A stretch of DNA of 64,000 nucleotides from Paenibacillus durus ATCC 35681. GTDB taxonomy: Bacteria > Bacillota > Bacilli > Paenibacillales > Paenibacillaceae. The notes under the pieces are model-generated. The model did no database searches. It was not told the origin of the DNA and saw nothing but the letters and a program-made list of their open reading frames with translations. Shown one piece after another: positions 24,388-33,695 of the stretch (position 1 is the stretch's first letter; every line of letters begins with the position of its first letter). The stretch lies in the NCBI RefSeq assembly GCF_000993825.1, contig NZ_CP011114.1, positions 620,001 to 684,000 on the forward strand. Reading direction: 5' to 3'. The translations under genes were made by a program, and so were the position numbers.

Positions 24388-25365
24388 ATGACAATCCTTG
24401 ATGAAGATAGAAGGCTGTTGGCTCAAATCGCTCGAATGTATTACCTCGACGACATGACACAGAGCGAAATTTCAAAGGCGCTGGGCATATATCGCACTTC
24501 GATCAGCCGGCTGCTTAAGAGAGCCCGGGAAGAAGGTGTGGTCCAAATCAAGATTACGGAGGGCACAGGCAAATACGAAATTGAGGAACGTATGGAGAGT
24601 GTATTTCAATTAAAAAGGGTGATTGTAGTGCCTGCCACCCCTGAATTGTCCGAGGCGGGACGAAAAAAGGCCGTGGCCAGAGCGGGAGCCGAGCTGATGA
24701 AAAATGTAATAGTGGACGGCGATGTCGTAGGATTGGCCTGGGGCACTACCATGGGAAGCCTGATCGGGGAATTTACCAATTGCGAGCAGCGTTCCGCACA
24801 TTTCGTTCCCCTGGTTGGGGGGCCCGGGCCGATGGAAACGAAGTATCATGTCAATGCCATCGTGTACAGCATCGCGAATGACTTCAGAGGAGAAGCGTAT
24901 CTGATTGACGCAGCGGCCGTTGTGGAACGCAAGGAAACGAGAGACGAAATCGTGCAAGCGCATTATTTTCGCAAAATATCCGATCTGTGGGATCGTCTTA
25001 CGGTCGCTGTAGTCGGCATCGGCGCTCCCATCAGCAATTCCAACATGATCTGGACCGGATTTTACGGCGACAAGGAGATTGCCGACCTGAACCGGCATCA
25101 AGCGATCGGCGATATTTGCTCTAGGTTCTACGACTCGGAAGGGAAGTTAATCGAATCCGAATTAACCGAGCGTACGATCGCCATTCCGCTGGAACGGCTT
25201 CGGAACACCCGGTATACAATTGCTCTGGCAGAATCGGCAGAGAAGGCGCCTTCCATTATCGGGGCCATCAAGGGCAAATATATCAACACCTTGGTCACCA
25301 ATGAAGAAACTGCGGTAGAGATGCTCCGCCTGGCGGCGCAGAAGAAACCACAAGCAATGAACTGA
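24388..25365 (+). CDS. SorC/DeoR-type transcriptional regulator of glucitol operon
   Basis: 325-residue sugar-responsive regulator. Start ATG 24388 (MTILDEDRRLLAQIARMYYL) has GGAGAG upstream. The N-terminal helix-turn-helix MTQSEISKALGIYRTSISRL (residues 23-42) fits the SorC family. The rest is the sugar-binding domain, with VVGLAWGTTMGSLIGEF near residue 112 and LTVAVVGIGAPIS near residue 205. First gene of a unit with gutM and the sorbitol PTS, so the ligand is probably glucitol 6-phosphate; activator or repressor cannot be told. Confidence 0.88.
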   Translation: MTILDEDRRLLAQIARMYYLDDMTQSEISKALGIYRTSISRLLKRAREEGVVQIKITEGTGKYEIEERMESVFQLKRVIVVPATPELSEAGRKKAVARAGAELMKNVIVDGDVVGLAWGTTMGSLIGEFTNCEQRSAHFVPLVGGPGPMETKYHVNAIVYSIANDFRGEAYLIDAAAVVERKETRDEIVQAHYFRKISDLWDRLTVAVVGIGAPISNSNMIWTGFYGDKEIADLNRHQAIGDICSRFYDSEGKLIESELTERTIAIPLERLRNTRYTIALAESAEKAPSIIGAIKGKYINTLVTNEETAVEMLRLAAQKKPQAMN

Positions 25366-25381
25366 AGGGGGGTGATTAATC

Positions 25382-25804
25382 ATGGGATTTATCATTATCG
25401 CGATGGCATTGTCATGGCTTTTGCAAAGTGTGCTCGGGTTCCTGCAAATCAGACATTTCAACCGGCATTATACGGAACTGAGGCGGATCGGGCGAGTTGC
25501 CATCGGCAAAAAGGCGGGAAGGTTCAGGGCTGGGACCGTCGTAATGCTCGCAATCGACTCGCAGGGGAAGATTCTTAAAGCGGCTAGGATTCAGGGAGTT
25601 ACGGTCTTTTCTAGAGTGCGATCCTTGAAAGGTCTGGAAGGTAAGCCGCTGCCGAAGCTGGAAGAGGGAGATCTCGCGGGGTTCGACAAGCTGACTAAGG
25701 GCGCTATAAGGGATGCCATAAGCAGCTATAAGATTATTTCAAATGGAGGTGAACTGAAACTTAAGAAGACCTGGATCGAAAGACTAATACCGGCGAAAAA
25801 ATAA
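25382..25804 (+). CDS. gutM: Glucitol operon activator GutM
   Basis: 140-residue protein of the GutM family. One N-terminal hydrophobic segment ([20 protein letters not shown]) and then a basic domain with [20 protein letters not shown]. In Escherichia coli GutM was described as an activator of the glucitol operon, though the membrane segment fits an accessory role. Start ATG 25382 follows a GGGGGGTGATT site, 16 bases after the regulator gene. Confidence 0.88.
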   Translation: MGFIIIAMALSWLLQSVLGFLQIRHFNRHYTELRRIGRVAIGKKAGRFRAGTVVMLAIDSQGKILKAARIQGVTVFSRVRSLKGLEGKPLPKLEEGDLAGFDKLTKGAIRDAISSYKIISNGGELKLKKTWIERLIPAKK

Positions 25805-25821
25805 CAAAATGGGGTGAAAGT

Positions 25822-26367
25822 ATGGAAATTGTAACAAACCTGGCCAACGGCTTTATGAATCTGTTCAGGCAGGGAGGCGTGACCTTTACCAATCTGGTTA
25901 CAGGAATTGTCCCGCTGCTGATTATGCTGTTGGTGGCTATGAATGCACTGATTCAACTGATCGGCCAGGAACGGGTGGAGCGAGTCGCAAGAAAATCAGC
26001 AAAAAATCCCTTTACGCGCTATTTTATCCTTCCGATTGTAGGCACTTTTATTCTTGCCAATCCGATGACCCTCTCGCTGGGAAGATTCCTGCCCGAGAAA
26101 TACAAACCAAGTTACTATGCCGCCGCCTCTTATTCCTGCCACACGCATAACGGATTGTTCCCGCATGTGAATCCCGGAGAACTGTTCGTATTCCTTGGAA
26201 TCGCGGCTGGCATCACTACACTGGGCCTCAACACGACAGAACTGGCGCTGCGGTACTTCCTGGTAGGGATTGTAACGAACTTTTTTAGAGGCTGGGTAAC
26301 CGATCTTACCACTTCCATCGTCGAGAAGCAGCAGAAAGTAAAACTGAAAGAAACCATTAATTTGTAG
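25822..26367 (+). CDS. srlA: PTS glucitol/sorbitol transporter subunit IIC
   Basis: Membrane channel part (IIC2) of the glucitol PTS, 181 residues. Hydrophobic helices include [20 protein letters not shown] and [20 protein letters not shown]; the family motif [20 protein letters not shown] is near residue 96. In this PTS family the membrane domain is split between SrlA and SrlE. Confidence 0.93.
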   Translation: MEIVTNLANGFMNLFRQGGVTFTNLVTGIVPLLIMLLVAMNALIQLIGQERVERVARKSAKNPFTRYFILPIVGTFILANPMTLSLGRFLPEKYKPSYYAAASYSCHTHNGLFPHVNPGELFVFLGIAAGITTLGLNTTELALRYFLVGIVTNFFRGWVTDLTTSIVEKQQKVKLKETINL

Positions 26368-26379
26368 GAGGTGGGAAAT

Positions 26380-27384
26380 TTGAGTCATTACAATGCGGTT
26401 ATTATCAAAGCGGGAACAGGCGGGTTTGGTGGTCCGCTCATTATCAGGCCGACTGAGGAAAAAAATAAGGTGGTCTACATAACGGGGGGAACGAAACCGG
26501 ATATTGCCGACCACATCGCGGAGCTTACCGGGGCCGAACTGGTAGACGGCTTTAAAACAAGCGTGCCGGAAAAGGAAATCGCCTGCGTGATCATCGACTG
26601 TGGAGGGACACTGCGCTGCGGCGTGTACCCGCAAAAAGGGATTTTAACCATTAATGTGCTCCCGACGGGGAAAAGCGGACCGCTGGCAAAGCATATTACC
26701 GAGGATATTTATGTATCCGGAGTGAAGGTTTCGGACATTGAGCCGTATGAAGGTGCTGCAACACCCCATACAGCCCAGCCCGAAAAAAGTGATACAGAAA
26801 TAAAAACCCAACCTAAGTATAGCGCAAACCAAAAAATAAGTGAACAGCAAAAGCCGAAAGGCTTGCTGGCACGGGTCGGCATGACAATGGGCTCCATTGT
26901 AAGCGTATTCTATCAGGCGGGACGGGAAGCGATAGATACGGTCATCCGAACTATTCTGCCATTCATGGCTTTCGTGGCTATGCTGATCGGCATTATTAAC
27001 GCCTCTGGAATCGGCGACGTATTCGCCAAATTTCTCTCGCCGTTCGCGGGCTCGCTGCCTGGCTTGCTCCTGATCTCGCTGGTATGCTCTTTTCCGTTGC
27101 TGTCTCCTTTTTTGGGACCGGGTTCGGTTATCGCGCAAGTTGTCGGCACCCTGATCGGAGTGGAAATCGGTAAAGGAAATATCCCGCCACATCTGGCGCT
27201 GCCCGCCCTGTTCGCCATCAATTCCCAGGCTGCCGCCGATTTCGTTCCCGTGGGACTGGGACTGGCGGAGGCTGAGGTGGAGACGATCGAGGTAGGTGTG
27301 CCAGCCGTATTGTACGGCCGGTTTCTTACCGGGGCGCCCACGGTCTTTATCGCTTGGTTGGCAAGCTTCGGCTTGTACAGTTAA
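26380..27384 (+). CDS. srlE: PTS glucitol/sorbitol transporter subunit IIB
   Basis: Carries the phosphorylated IIB domain and the second membrane half (IIC1), about 334 residues. I chose TTG 26380 ([20 protein letters not shown]) since AGGAGGTG lies eight bases upstream; GTG 26371 is part of that site. The IIB domain covers about 1-130 with the likely active Cys in [20 protein letters not shown]; a Lys/Gln-rich linker follows, then the membrane domain from residue 180 with [20 protein letters not shown] and the conserved [20 protein letters not shown]. Confidence 0.93.
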   Translation: MSHYNAVIIKAGTGGFGGPLIIRPTEEKNKVVYITGGTKPDIADHIAELTGAELVDGFKTSVPEKEIACVIIDCGGTLRCGVYPQKGILTINVLPTGKSGPLAKHITEDIYVSGVKVSDIEPYEGAATPHTAQPEKSDTEIKTQPKYSANQKISEQQKPKGLLARVGMTMGSIVSVFYQAGREAIDTVIRTILPFMAFVAMLIGIINASGIGDVFAKFLSPFAGSLPGLLLISLVCSFPLLSPFLGPGSVIAQVVGTLIGVEIGKGNIPPHLALPALFAINSQAAADFVPVGLGLAEAEVETIEVGVPAVLYGRFLTGAPTVFIAWLASFGLYS

Positions 27385-27407
27385 TGTTCTGAATGGAGGA
27401 CTTTGTT

Positions 27408-27773
27408 ATGCAAACCATTTATCAAACCCGAATTACGCAGATCGGTTCGTCGGTGTTTGATTTTATAGAAGATAAAATCTTTGTGCTGTTCGGTGAGAAC
27501 GCGCCTTCGGATGTAGCGGATTATTGTATTCTGATCCATGTTAACGATGTGGAAGGCGAAATCGAAAAGGGAGATGTTCTGCTCCTGGATGGCATCGAGT
27601 ATATGATCACTTCGGTCGGAAACAAAGTGGCCAGAAATTTAAAGCTGCTCGGGCATATCACCCTTCAGTTTGACGGAAGAGAAATGGAAGGGCTGCCCGG
27701 CACGCTGTATTTGGAGAACAAGGATTTTCATAAACCGGGAATCGGCGGCGAAATAAAAATTATTAGAAAATAA
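27408..27773 (+). CDS. srlB: PTS glucitol/sorbitol transporter subunit IIA
   Basis: 121-residue IIA protein that passes phosphate from HPr to SrlE. Starts at ATG 27408 after AATGGAGGA; the upstream ATG at 27393 is in the same frame but lies on the ribosome binding site. The core ADYCILIHVNDVEGEIEKGD and KLLGHITLQFDGRE match the family, the latter carrying the candidate phosphorylated histidine. Confidence 0.92.
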   Translation: MQTIYQTRITQIGSSVFDFIEDKIFVLFGENAPSDVADYCILIHVNDVEGEIEKGDVLLLDGIEYMITSVGNKVARNLKLLGHITLQFDGREMEGLPGTLYLENKDFHKPGIGGEIKIIRK

Positions 27774-27801
27774 AAAGATCGATAAAGGAGTGCTAAGAGA
27801 T

Positions 27802-28581
27802 ATGAGTCAACGTAAAGTAGCAATAGTTGCCGGCGGAGGCCAAAGTTTGGGAGAAGCGCTTTGCTATCGTCTCGCTGACGAAGGTTATAATATTGTTGTG
27901 GCTGATTTAAATGGTGAACATGCGGGGAGCGTAGCTCGGACCGTTGAGGAACACCATGAACAAAAAGCGCTGGGTGTAGCGGTAAATTTCATTCAAGAAC
28001 ACGAAGTAATTGAGATGGTGAATAAGGCAACTAAAGCCTTTGGGCGCATTGATCTGCTGGTTTATGTGGCGGGTGTCGCCAAGAGCCGTAAAATTACCGA
28101 CTTTGGCCTGGAAGATTGGAATTTAACCGTCGACGTAAATCTCACCGGATACTTTTTGTGCGCAAGAGAAGTGTCGCGAGTCATGATCGGGCAGGGCGGT
28201 GGAAATATCATCCAAATCAATTCGAAATCAGGGAAGGTCGGCAGCAAGCATAATTCGGCCTATTCCGCCTCCAAATTCGGAGGGGTGGGGCTGACGCAAA
28301 GTCTGGCGCTTGATCTGGCGGAGCACAATATTCGTGTCAACTCGATTATGCCGGGCAATCTGCTGAAATCGCCGATGTTCCAGAGCCTTATTCCCCAATA
28401 TGCCCAAAAGCTTGGCATCAAACCGGAAGAGGTGGAGCAGGTATATACGGATAAAGTGCCGCTGAAGCGGGGCTGCACATATGACGATATCGCCAATGCC
28501 GTTATCTTTTACGCTTCCGACAAAGCGTCTTACATGACGGGACAATCCATTAACGTAACGGGTGGACAGGTCATGCACTAA
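27802..28581 (+). CDS. srlD: Sorbitol-6-phosphate 2-dehydrogenase
   Basis: Short-chain dehydrogenase (259 residues) oxidising sorbitol 6-phosphate to fructose 6-phosphate with NAD. Start ATG 27802 with AAAGGAG upstream. The cofactor loop is VAGGGQSLGEAL near residue 9, slightly different from the classical TGxxxGxG; the catalytic residues are Ser in IQINSKSGKVGS and Tyr-Lys in SAYSASKFGG near residue 155. Last gene of the glucitol unit. Confidence 0.93.
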   Translation: MSQRKVAIVAGGGQSLGEALCYRLADEGYNIVVADLNGEHAGSVARTVEEHHEQKALGVAVNFIQEHEVIEMVNKATKAFGRIDLLVYVAGVAKSRKITDFGLEDWNLTVDVNLTGYFLCAREVSRVMIGQGGGNIIQINSKSGKVGSKHNSAYSASKFGGVGLTQSLALDLAEHNIRVNSIMPGNLLKSPMFQSLIPQYAQKLGIKPEEVEQVYTDKVPLKRGCTYDDIANAVIFYASDKASYMTGQSINVTGGQVMH

Positions 28582-28620
28582 CCGGGGAGTGCCTCCAGAA
28601 CGAATGCAGGTGGTAAAACG

Positions 28621-28668
28621 AAAAGGATTGTGCAGAATTTATGATGCTGCGCAATCCTTTTTTCTTTT
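28621..28668 (+). terminator. Terminator of the glucitol operon
   Basis: Fifteen-base arms AAAAGGATTGTGCAG / CTGCGCAATCCTTTT with one G-U mismatch and an 11-base loop, then a T-run. It also lies just beyond the convergent gpx gene and may serve both. Confidence 0.85.
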
Positions 28669-28697
28669 TCCCGGGGGGATACTGGCTGCACCTTTAT

Positions 28698-29177
28698 TCA
28701 ATCCAGCAGAGTCTTAATTTCATCTTCGATGCTTTCGGGCGTCGTCGTCGGGGCAAAGCGTTTCAGCACACGTCCTTCACGGTCAACCAGGAATTTAGTG
28801 AAATTCCACTTTATGCTTTTGGAGCCGAGCGCGCCGGGAGCCTCCTTCGTTAAATATTTGTATAACGGGTGGGCGTTGTCGCCGTTAACCTCGATTTTTG
28901 CATACATTGGAAAAGAGACACCGTAGTTGAGCTGGCAGAACTCCTGGATTTCCTCGCTGCTGCCGGGCTCCTGCGCCGCAAACTGGTTGCTGGGAAAGCC
29001 GAGTACCTCAAAGCCGCGGTCCTTGAATTTTTCGTAGACCTCTTGGAGACCTTTGTATTGAGGGGTGAAGCCGCACTTGCTGGCCGTGTTCACAATAAGC
29101 AGCACCTTGCCTTTATACTTGGATAACGACTCTTCCTGACCGCGCAGAGTATTGGCATGGAAATCATAAACGCTCAT
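28698..29177 (-). CDS. Glutathione peroxidase-family thiol peroxidase
   Basis: 159 residues. Reduces peroxides; Gram-positive members (BsaA/GpxA) normally use thioredoxin or another low-molecular thiol. The catalytic Cys is in [12 protein letters not shown] near residue 36, with partner residues Gln in [12 protein letters not shown] near 73 and Trp/Asn in [14 protein letters not shown] near 125. Second Cys in [14 protein letters not shown] precedes the ATG. Divergent neighbour is ohr, another peroxide defence gene; the shared AT-rich promoter may bind a peroxide sensor. Confidence 0.93.
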   Translation of the reverse strand: MSVYDFHANTLRGQEESLSKYKGKVLLIVNTASKCGFTPQYKGLQEVYEKFKDRGFEVLGFPSNQFAAQEPGSSEEIQEFCQLNYGVSFPMYAKIEVNGDNAHPLYKYLTKEAPGALGSKSIKWNFTKFLVDREGRVLKRFAPTTTPESIEDEIKTLLD

Positions 29178-29360
29178 GAATGGGGTCCTCCTCTAAATTA
29201 TAATATATTTATCACAATTTAATTTTAAACAATTTAGAATCACAATCAAGTCCTTTGGAGAAAAATTAAAATTTTTTGTAATTTCTCGTTTCAAATCACG
29301 CCTCAAGTTTAATTAATGGTATTGCTAGGGTGAAAATTGGATGATAAAGGAGACGATATT
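29178..29360. promoter_or_regulatory. AT-rich shared control region of gpx and ohr
   Basis: Low GC stretch with ATTATAATATATTTAT near 29198 and CAATTTAATTTTAAACAATT near 29214. These resemble loosely the AT-rich boxes of PerR or OhrR, but no clean dyad is seen. Confidence 0.35.
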
Positions 29361-29795
29361 ATGAAAGCATTATATACGGCTAGCGCAACGGTTCGCGGAG
29401 GACGTGAAGGCTCATTTGAATCCTCCGACGGTGCATTACAGCATAAACTGAGCATGCCTAAAGAATTGGGTGGTGCGGGAGGAACGGGCACGAATCCCGA
29501 GCAGCTGTTTGCTGCGGGGTACGGCGCCTGCTATGAAAGCGCGCTGGCCTTTATTGCGCGGCAGGAAGGCGTCAAGCTTCAGGATGTGGAGGTTACGTCG
29601 AACGTATCCATCGGCAAAGATGAGAGCGACGGAGGATTCAAGCTGTCCGTACGGCTTGATGTAAAAATGTCGGGTATTGACCATGACAAAGCGAAGGATT
29701 TGGCGAAAAAAGCCCATGATTTCTGTCCGTACTCCAAAGCAACGAGGGGAAATATCGAGGTGGAGCTGAACGTGCTGGAAATGAGCCATCAGTAA
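29361..29795 (+). CDS. ohr: Organic hydroperoxide resistance protein (Ohr)
   Basis: 144 residues, OsmC/Ohr family; a homodimeric thiol peroxidase that detoxifies organic hydroperoxides. Start ATG 29361 (MKALYTASATVRGGREG) with AAAGGAG upstream. The two active cysteines are in GYGACYESALAFIA (near residue 56) and DFCPYSKATRGNIEV (near 122), and the partner Arg in VRGGREG. Divergent from the gpx gene. Confidence 0.95.
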   Translation: MKALYTASATVRGGREGSFESSDGALQHKLSMPKELGGAGGTGTNPEQLFAAGYGACYESALAFIARQEGVKLQDVEVTSNVSIGKDESDGGFKLSVRLDVKMSGIDHDKAKDLAKKAHDFCPYSKATRGNIEVELNVLEMSHQ

Positions 29796-29835
29796 CTCTT
29801 AGCTATGCGGACAGCCGAAATTATTGCATAAATAA

Positions 29836-29880
29836 AAGACCCGTTACCGCATTGATGATGTGGAAGCGGGTCTTCTGTGT
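29836..29880. terminator. Bidirectional terminator between ohr and binding-protein gene
   Basis: AAGACCCG / CGGGTCTT outer stem with inner ACCGCAT/ATGTGG pairing, flanked by A-rich and T-rich tracts. Confidence 0.7.
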
Positions 29881-29910
29881 TTTTCTGAACGACTGAAGTT
29901 TAAACCGTTA

Positions 29911-31038
29911 TTACTCTACCGGCGGTTTGCTGTCAATGATTAGCTGCGCTTCGTCATTGGTGAGATCGTAATTCAGGAACTGCTTGTAGAAACTTACGGT
30001 TTCTTGGACGATGTTCAGGTCGGGAAACAGATCGGGATGCAGCGTTTTGGCCGCCCATTGGATTTGCAGCGCGGCTTCTGCGCCGTAACGGTCCCAGAGG
30101 AAAGCGCCGCTCGGGTTGTTATAGACATGGCCGTTCTTAACGGCATTAAGCGTCTTCCATGCGGGATCGTCCATGATGTGGTCGGTATCCGTCAGGCCGC
30201 TGCCGATCATAATATAATCCGGATTCCAGGCAACAATCTGCTCCAGACTTACCGGCTTCATGTTGCCGCTGATCTCTTGAGCGGCATTGACGCCGCCAGC
30301 TACTTCAATCCAGTTCTGGATCATCGTGTCCTTGCCGTCAACCTGAAGCGGCGACAGGGACTGAATATGCAGCACCTTAGGCTTATCCGACTCGGGAATT
30401 TTGGACGTTACAGCCGTTATCTGTTCGAGCTTGCCATCGAGATAGCTGATAAAGGAATCGGCCCGGGTACGCGCATCTTCCCCGAGAATGTCCCCCGTCA
30501 GCCGGAAGCATTCCTTCATCTCGTCGAAATTCGTAAAGTTAAGTGCCACTGTAGGAATCCCGGCATTCTCCAGAGGCTGAATCAGCGGAGAACCGGTTGA
30601 CGCAAAGGCGATATCAGGCTTGTTCTTCAGCACCTCTTCCATCTGCGCTTCGGATTTGGTGAAGGCGGTCACGGCATTTTTCATTTGCGGATTAACTTTG
30701 TACAGCCAAGGAACCGACTTGGGCGTAGAGACGGTGGACACGATTTTGCCGCCGGCTCCAAGAATGGTCACGACTTCATTATGAGCAGGCCAAGCGTCAG
30801 CAATAGTATTGATTTGCGAGGGAATTGTCACCTGGCGTCCGTCTGTGTCCGTAATGGTCTTGCCCGCATCGGTTGCCGTCGAGGAGGCCGCCTGCGGAGA
30901 GGCTGCCGGCGATGCCGCGGTTCTGGTGTCACCGGCATTTGCGTTTGAATTATTGCTCCCGCATCCTGCCAGGACCAGAATTAATGCAAACGATAGTATG
31001 AACGCTACTAAACTTTTTTCCTTGAATCTTCTTTGCAT
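29911..31038 (-). CDS. Metal-chelate ABC transporter substrate-binding lipoprotein
   Basis: 375 residues. The start is ATG 31038 (MQRRFKEKSLVAFILSFALI) with AGGAGGT eight bases upstream; a longer frame to 31092 has no site. Lipobox LAGCG at residues 22-26, then a low-complexity Ala/Ser/Thr linker to about residue 60, then a class III binding fold (FecB/BtuF-like): ITDTDGRQVTIPSQINTIA, NKPDIAFASTGSP, WNPDYIMIGSG, KNGHVYNNPSG. Likely ligand is an iron-siderophore or corrinoid; residues do not decide. Last gene of a three-gene unit. Confidence 0.88.
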   Translation of the reverse strand: MQRRFKEKSLVAFILSFALILVLAGCGSNNSNANAGDTRTAASPAASPQAASSTATDAGKTITDTDGRQVTIPSQINTIADAWPAHNEVVTILGAGGKIVSTVSTPKSVPWLYKVNPQMKNAVTAFTKSEAQMEEVLKNKPDIAFASTGSPLIQPLENAGIPTVALNFTNFDEMKECFRLTGDILGEDARTRADSFISYLDGKLEQITAVTSKIPESDKPKVLHIQSLSPLQVDGKDTMIQNWIEVAGGVNAAQEISGNMKPVSLEQIVAWNPDYIMIGSGLTDTDHIMDDPAWKTLNAVKNGHVYNNPSGAFLWDRYGAEAALQIQWAAKTLHPDLFPDLNIVQETVSFYKQFLNYDLTNDEAQLIIDSKPPVE

Positions 31039-31075
31039 GATAGTACCTCCTATAGCTATGAATAATGAAGTTTGG

Positions 31076-31885
31076 TTAAGACAACTCCTCAAGCCTTTGA
31101 CTTCCTGTCCGCATAAGCGGAACGCATGTCTTCACTTGCTGTCCTGTGGCGGCGGTAAGTTCCGCAATCTCGACATCGATACCGTAGGCGGATTTCAAAT
31201 TTTCGGATGTTACCACCTCCTTCACAGACCCTGCTAGGAAAGGAAGCCCGCGGCGCAAGAGCGCCACCCTGTCTGAGCATAGAAAGGCGTGATCCGGAAA
31301 ATGCGACGTCATGACTACCGTCATTCCCCGATTGCTGAGCAGCCGGATTTGTTCCAGCATTCGGATCTGGTTGCCGAAGTCCAGGTTGGATGTCGGCTCG
31401 TCCATTATCAAGATGTCCGGCTGCTGCGCCAGCGCCCGGGCGATCAGGACCATCTGCCGCTCTCCTCCGCTCAGCTCCGTATATACTCGATCCCGCAGAT
31501 AAGTGATCTGAAGCATTTGCAGAGCCTCATCGGCAATGCTCCGGTCTTGGGGGCTCGGTGAGGCGAACAGCCCAAGGTGAGCGGTACGGCCCATGGTGAC
31601 CACATCGATGACGCTGAATGGAAAAGGAGCGCCGTGCGCCTGAGGGACGTAGCCAACGGAACGGGCCAGCATTTGTCTGGACCATCCTTCGGTGCTCTGC
31701 CCATTAATTTTGACTGTTCCCCCTAAGGGCTTCAGAAAAGACAGCAAGGTCTTGAACAAGGTTGTTTTGCCTGCGCCGTTGGGACCGAGCAGACACATAA
31801 TCTCCCCGGCCTGAACCGAAAAGGTAACCCCTTTGACAATCGGCTGACTGCCATATCCGCAGGAGAGATTCTCGACTTCCAGCAT
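31076..31885 (-). CDS. Metal-chelate ABC transporter ATP-binding protein
   Basis: 269 residues, FepC/FecE type. Start ATG 31885 (MLEVENLSCGYGSQPIVKGV) overlaps the stop of the permease gene by one base and has GGGGGTG upstream; GTG 31894 is a poorer choice. Walker A GPNGAGKTTLFKTL near residue 37, signature ELSGGERQMVLIARALAQQP, Walker B DILIMDEPTSNLD, and the switch His in VVMTSHFPDHAFLCSDRVAL. Energises import with the adjacent permease. Confidence 0.95.
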   Translation of the reverse strand: MLEVENLSCGYGSQPIVKGVTFSVQAGEIMCLLGPNGAGKTTLFKTLLSFLKPLGGTVKINGQSTEGWSRQMLARSVGYVPQAHGAPFPFSVIDVVTMGRTAHLGLFASPSPQDRSIADEALQMLQITYLRDRVYTELSGGERQMVLIARALAQQPDILIMDEPTSNLDFGNQIRMLEQIRLLSNRGMTVVMTSHFPDHAFLCSDRVALLRRGLPFLAGSVKEVVTSENLKSAYGIDVEIAELTAATGQQVKTCVPLMRTGSQRLEELS

Positions 31886-32958
31886 CAGTCCCACCCCCTT
31901 TTTCCAGTAAGGAGCAGCACAATGAAAAAGGGAGCCCCGATCAGGGAAGTCAGGATTCCAAGCGGAATTTCCATAGTGAGTGCGCTGCGGGCAATATCAT
32001 CGACAAGCAGCAGATAGGTCGCGCCATATAGGGCGGAGACGGGCAGCAGCACTTTGTAGTTTGGCCCGACGACCATACGCGAGAGATGGGGCACGATTAG
32101 ACCTACCCAGCCGATCATGCCGCTGACGGATACAGCGGCGGCGGTCAGCAGGGTGGAGCAGATGATGGTAACGATGCGGATTCTGGCCGTATTGACACCA
32201 AGCGATTGGGCTTCCTCCTCGCCAAAAGACAGTACGTTCAGTTTCCAGCGCAGCAGAAGAAGCGGTATCAAACCGATGAATACGAGCGGGGCAAGGATTG
32301 CCAAATCATCCAGTCCGACAAGAGACAAGCCGCCCATCAGCCAAAAGGTGATGGAGGGAAGCTTGTTGTCGGGATCGGCAGCCAGCTTAATAATCGAGGT
32401 GAACGATCCGAACACGGTGGAAATGACGATCCCGGTCAACACCAGGGAAAGCACCGCCCCTCCTCTGCGGCTGACCAGCGATCCGATGGAGTAGGTCAGC
32501 GCCACCGCTCCAATGCCCAGCAGGAAGGACAGCAGCTGAATGCCTCCCGGGCCAAGCGACAGCAGCATCGCAAGCGCTGCGCCGAATCCCGCCCCGGCGG
32601 AGGCGCCCAGAATATCCGGTGACACCATCGGATTACGGAACAAGCCCTGGTACGAAGCTCCGGCGGCAGCCAATGCTCCGCCGACGAGCAGGGCGGCGGC
32701 GATTCGCGGAATGCGCACATTAAACAGGACGGTGCTTACAGAATCCGGTCCCGGGTCGGGCAGTCCGAGCAGGCGGGCCCGGATGATATCCGTCATCTGG
32801 GACAGCGAGACGCTGTAACGTCCGAGCGTAAAGGAGAGGAGCAGCACGGCAATTGGCAGTCCGGCGGTCAGAACGATCCGAATCACCCGTCTGCGTTTGC
32901 CGGAGGAATTTGTCGTTTGACTCAACATTTCGGACGTTTGTGTCATTTTTGCGTTCAT
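31885..32958 (-). CDS. FecCD-family metal-chelate ABC transporter permease
   Basis: 357 residues with about ten membrane segments; a homodimer is likely since only one permease gene is present. Family motifs are RIPRIAAALLVGGALAAAGA near residue 85, NPMVSPDILGASAGAGFGAA near 112, and IGWVGLIVPHLSRMVVGP near 285. The first 30 residues are Gln/Ser/Thr-rich and cytoplasmic. First gene of its unit; a GGAGG lies ten bases upstream of the ATG. Confidence 0.94.
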   Translation of the reverse strand: MNAKMTQTSEMLSQTTNSSGKRRRVIRIVLTAGLPIAVLLLSFTLGRYSVSLSQMTDIIRARLLGLPDPGPDSVSTVLFNVRIPRIAAALLVGGALAAAGASYQGLFRNPMVSPDILGASAGAGFGAALAMLLSLGPGGIQLLSFLLGIGAVALTYSIGSLVSRRGGAVLSLVLTGIVISTVFGSFTSIIKLAADPDNKLPSITFWLMGGLSLVGLDDLAILAPLVFIGLIPLLLLRWKLNVLSFGEEEAQSLGVNTARIRIVTIICSTLLTAAAVSVSGMIGWVGLIVPHLSRMVVGPNYKVLLPVSALYGATYLLLVDDIARSALTMEIPLGILTSLIGAPFFIVLLLTGKRGWD

Positions 32959-33318
32959 CCTTCAGCCTCCTTTTTCTGAATATTTCTGAAACCAACTTGA
33001 AAAGCCTAAGTTTTTTTACATTTTGATATAAAAAGATAAATATTGTTATGACATTTAGCATATATTCATTATTTTTATATATAATTAGACATAATTAGAT
33101 CGAAAAAGACAGCGGTTTTCGCGTTCATAGCCATAGCATTCCGGTAGACTTTGATCACAGGCCGATAATCCCGATTTTTTCCTTCATTAACCTCGGCTTT
33201 AAACTCATCCTTGCTTTGGTTGACATCCCCCCTAAAATTCTTTAAGATGTCTAAGTATCTGAGCTTACGGTCATGTACACATTGGATCAGCCAAAATTTA
33301 AAATAATAGGTGATGAAC
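32959..33318. other. AT-rich intergenic region
   Basis: Control region between the divergent transporter unit and the small gene at 33319. Very A+T rich from 32990 to 33105. A frame on the minus strand (33075-33320, 81 codons) exists but has no supporting feature. No clear Fur box or cobalamin riboswitch was seen. Confidence 0.5.
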
Positions 33319-33597
33319 ATGTCTTATAAACCGGTAATCACGAACGTGACGAAGGCCAGCAGCAACGACAAGGAAGGGCTGTATGAATTTATAATTAAGC
33401 TTGCTGACGGAACGGAATGCCGCGCGTTTTACCATCGGTTTCCTGAATGGAGAATGACGAACATCAGCCGACTTCTCAAGACTCCCTGCCCGATTTGCCG
33501 CAAAGACTTTATTTGTAAGTGCATGGAGGCGTTCACCGGAGACTTGGAAGATCAAATGATCGGTGACAACTGGATTGAGAAGACAACTGCCGAGTAA
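33319..33597 (+). CDS. Hypothetical small protein with cysteine cluster
   Basis: 92 residues, family not recognised. It starts at ATG 33319 (MSYKPVITNVTKASSNDKEG) or an ATG six bases earlier. The first half looks like a beta-rich domain (LYEFIIKLADGTECRAFYHR), the second holds CPICRKDFICKCMEAF, five cysteines possibly binding zinc. Soluble, no signal. A perfect terminator follows 24 bases later. Confidence 0.7.
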   Translation: MSYKPVITNVTKASSNDKEGLYEFIIKLADGTECRAFYHRFPEWRMTNISRLLKTPCPICRKDFICKCMEAFTGDLEDQMIGDNWIEKTTAE

Positions 33598-33620
33598 CAG
33601 CAGCAGACAGGAACTTGGAG

Positions 33621-33644
33621 CGCGGGAAGATTCCCGCGTTTTTG
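33621..33644 (+). terminator. Terminator
   Basis: CGCGGGAA / TTCCCGCG stem followed by five T. Confidence 0.85.
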
Positions 33645-33695
33645 TTTTGCCGTAAAATGGGGCAAGATAGAATATGAAGGAAGGAGAGGAGCCGG

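Noticed and set aside
29190..29240. PerR or OhrR box between gpx and ohr
   Set aside because: AT-rich half-sites exist, but no full inverted repeat with correct spacing could be found.
32990..33105. Fur box or cobalamin riboswitch for the FecCD transporter
   Set aside because: The region is only AT-rich; neither a Fur dyad nor the conserved B12-box was seen.
33075..33320. 81-codon frame on the minus strand upstream of the metal-chelate transporter
   Set aside because: No ribosome binding site, no family resemblance, AT-rich intergenic DNA and overlap with the start of the plus-strand gene at 33319.
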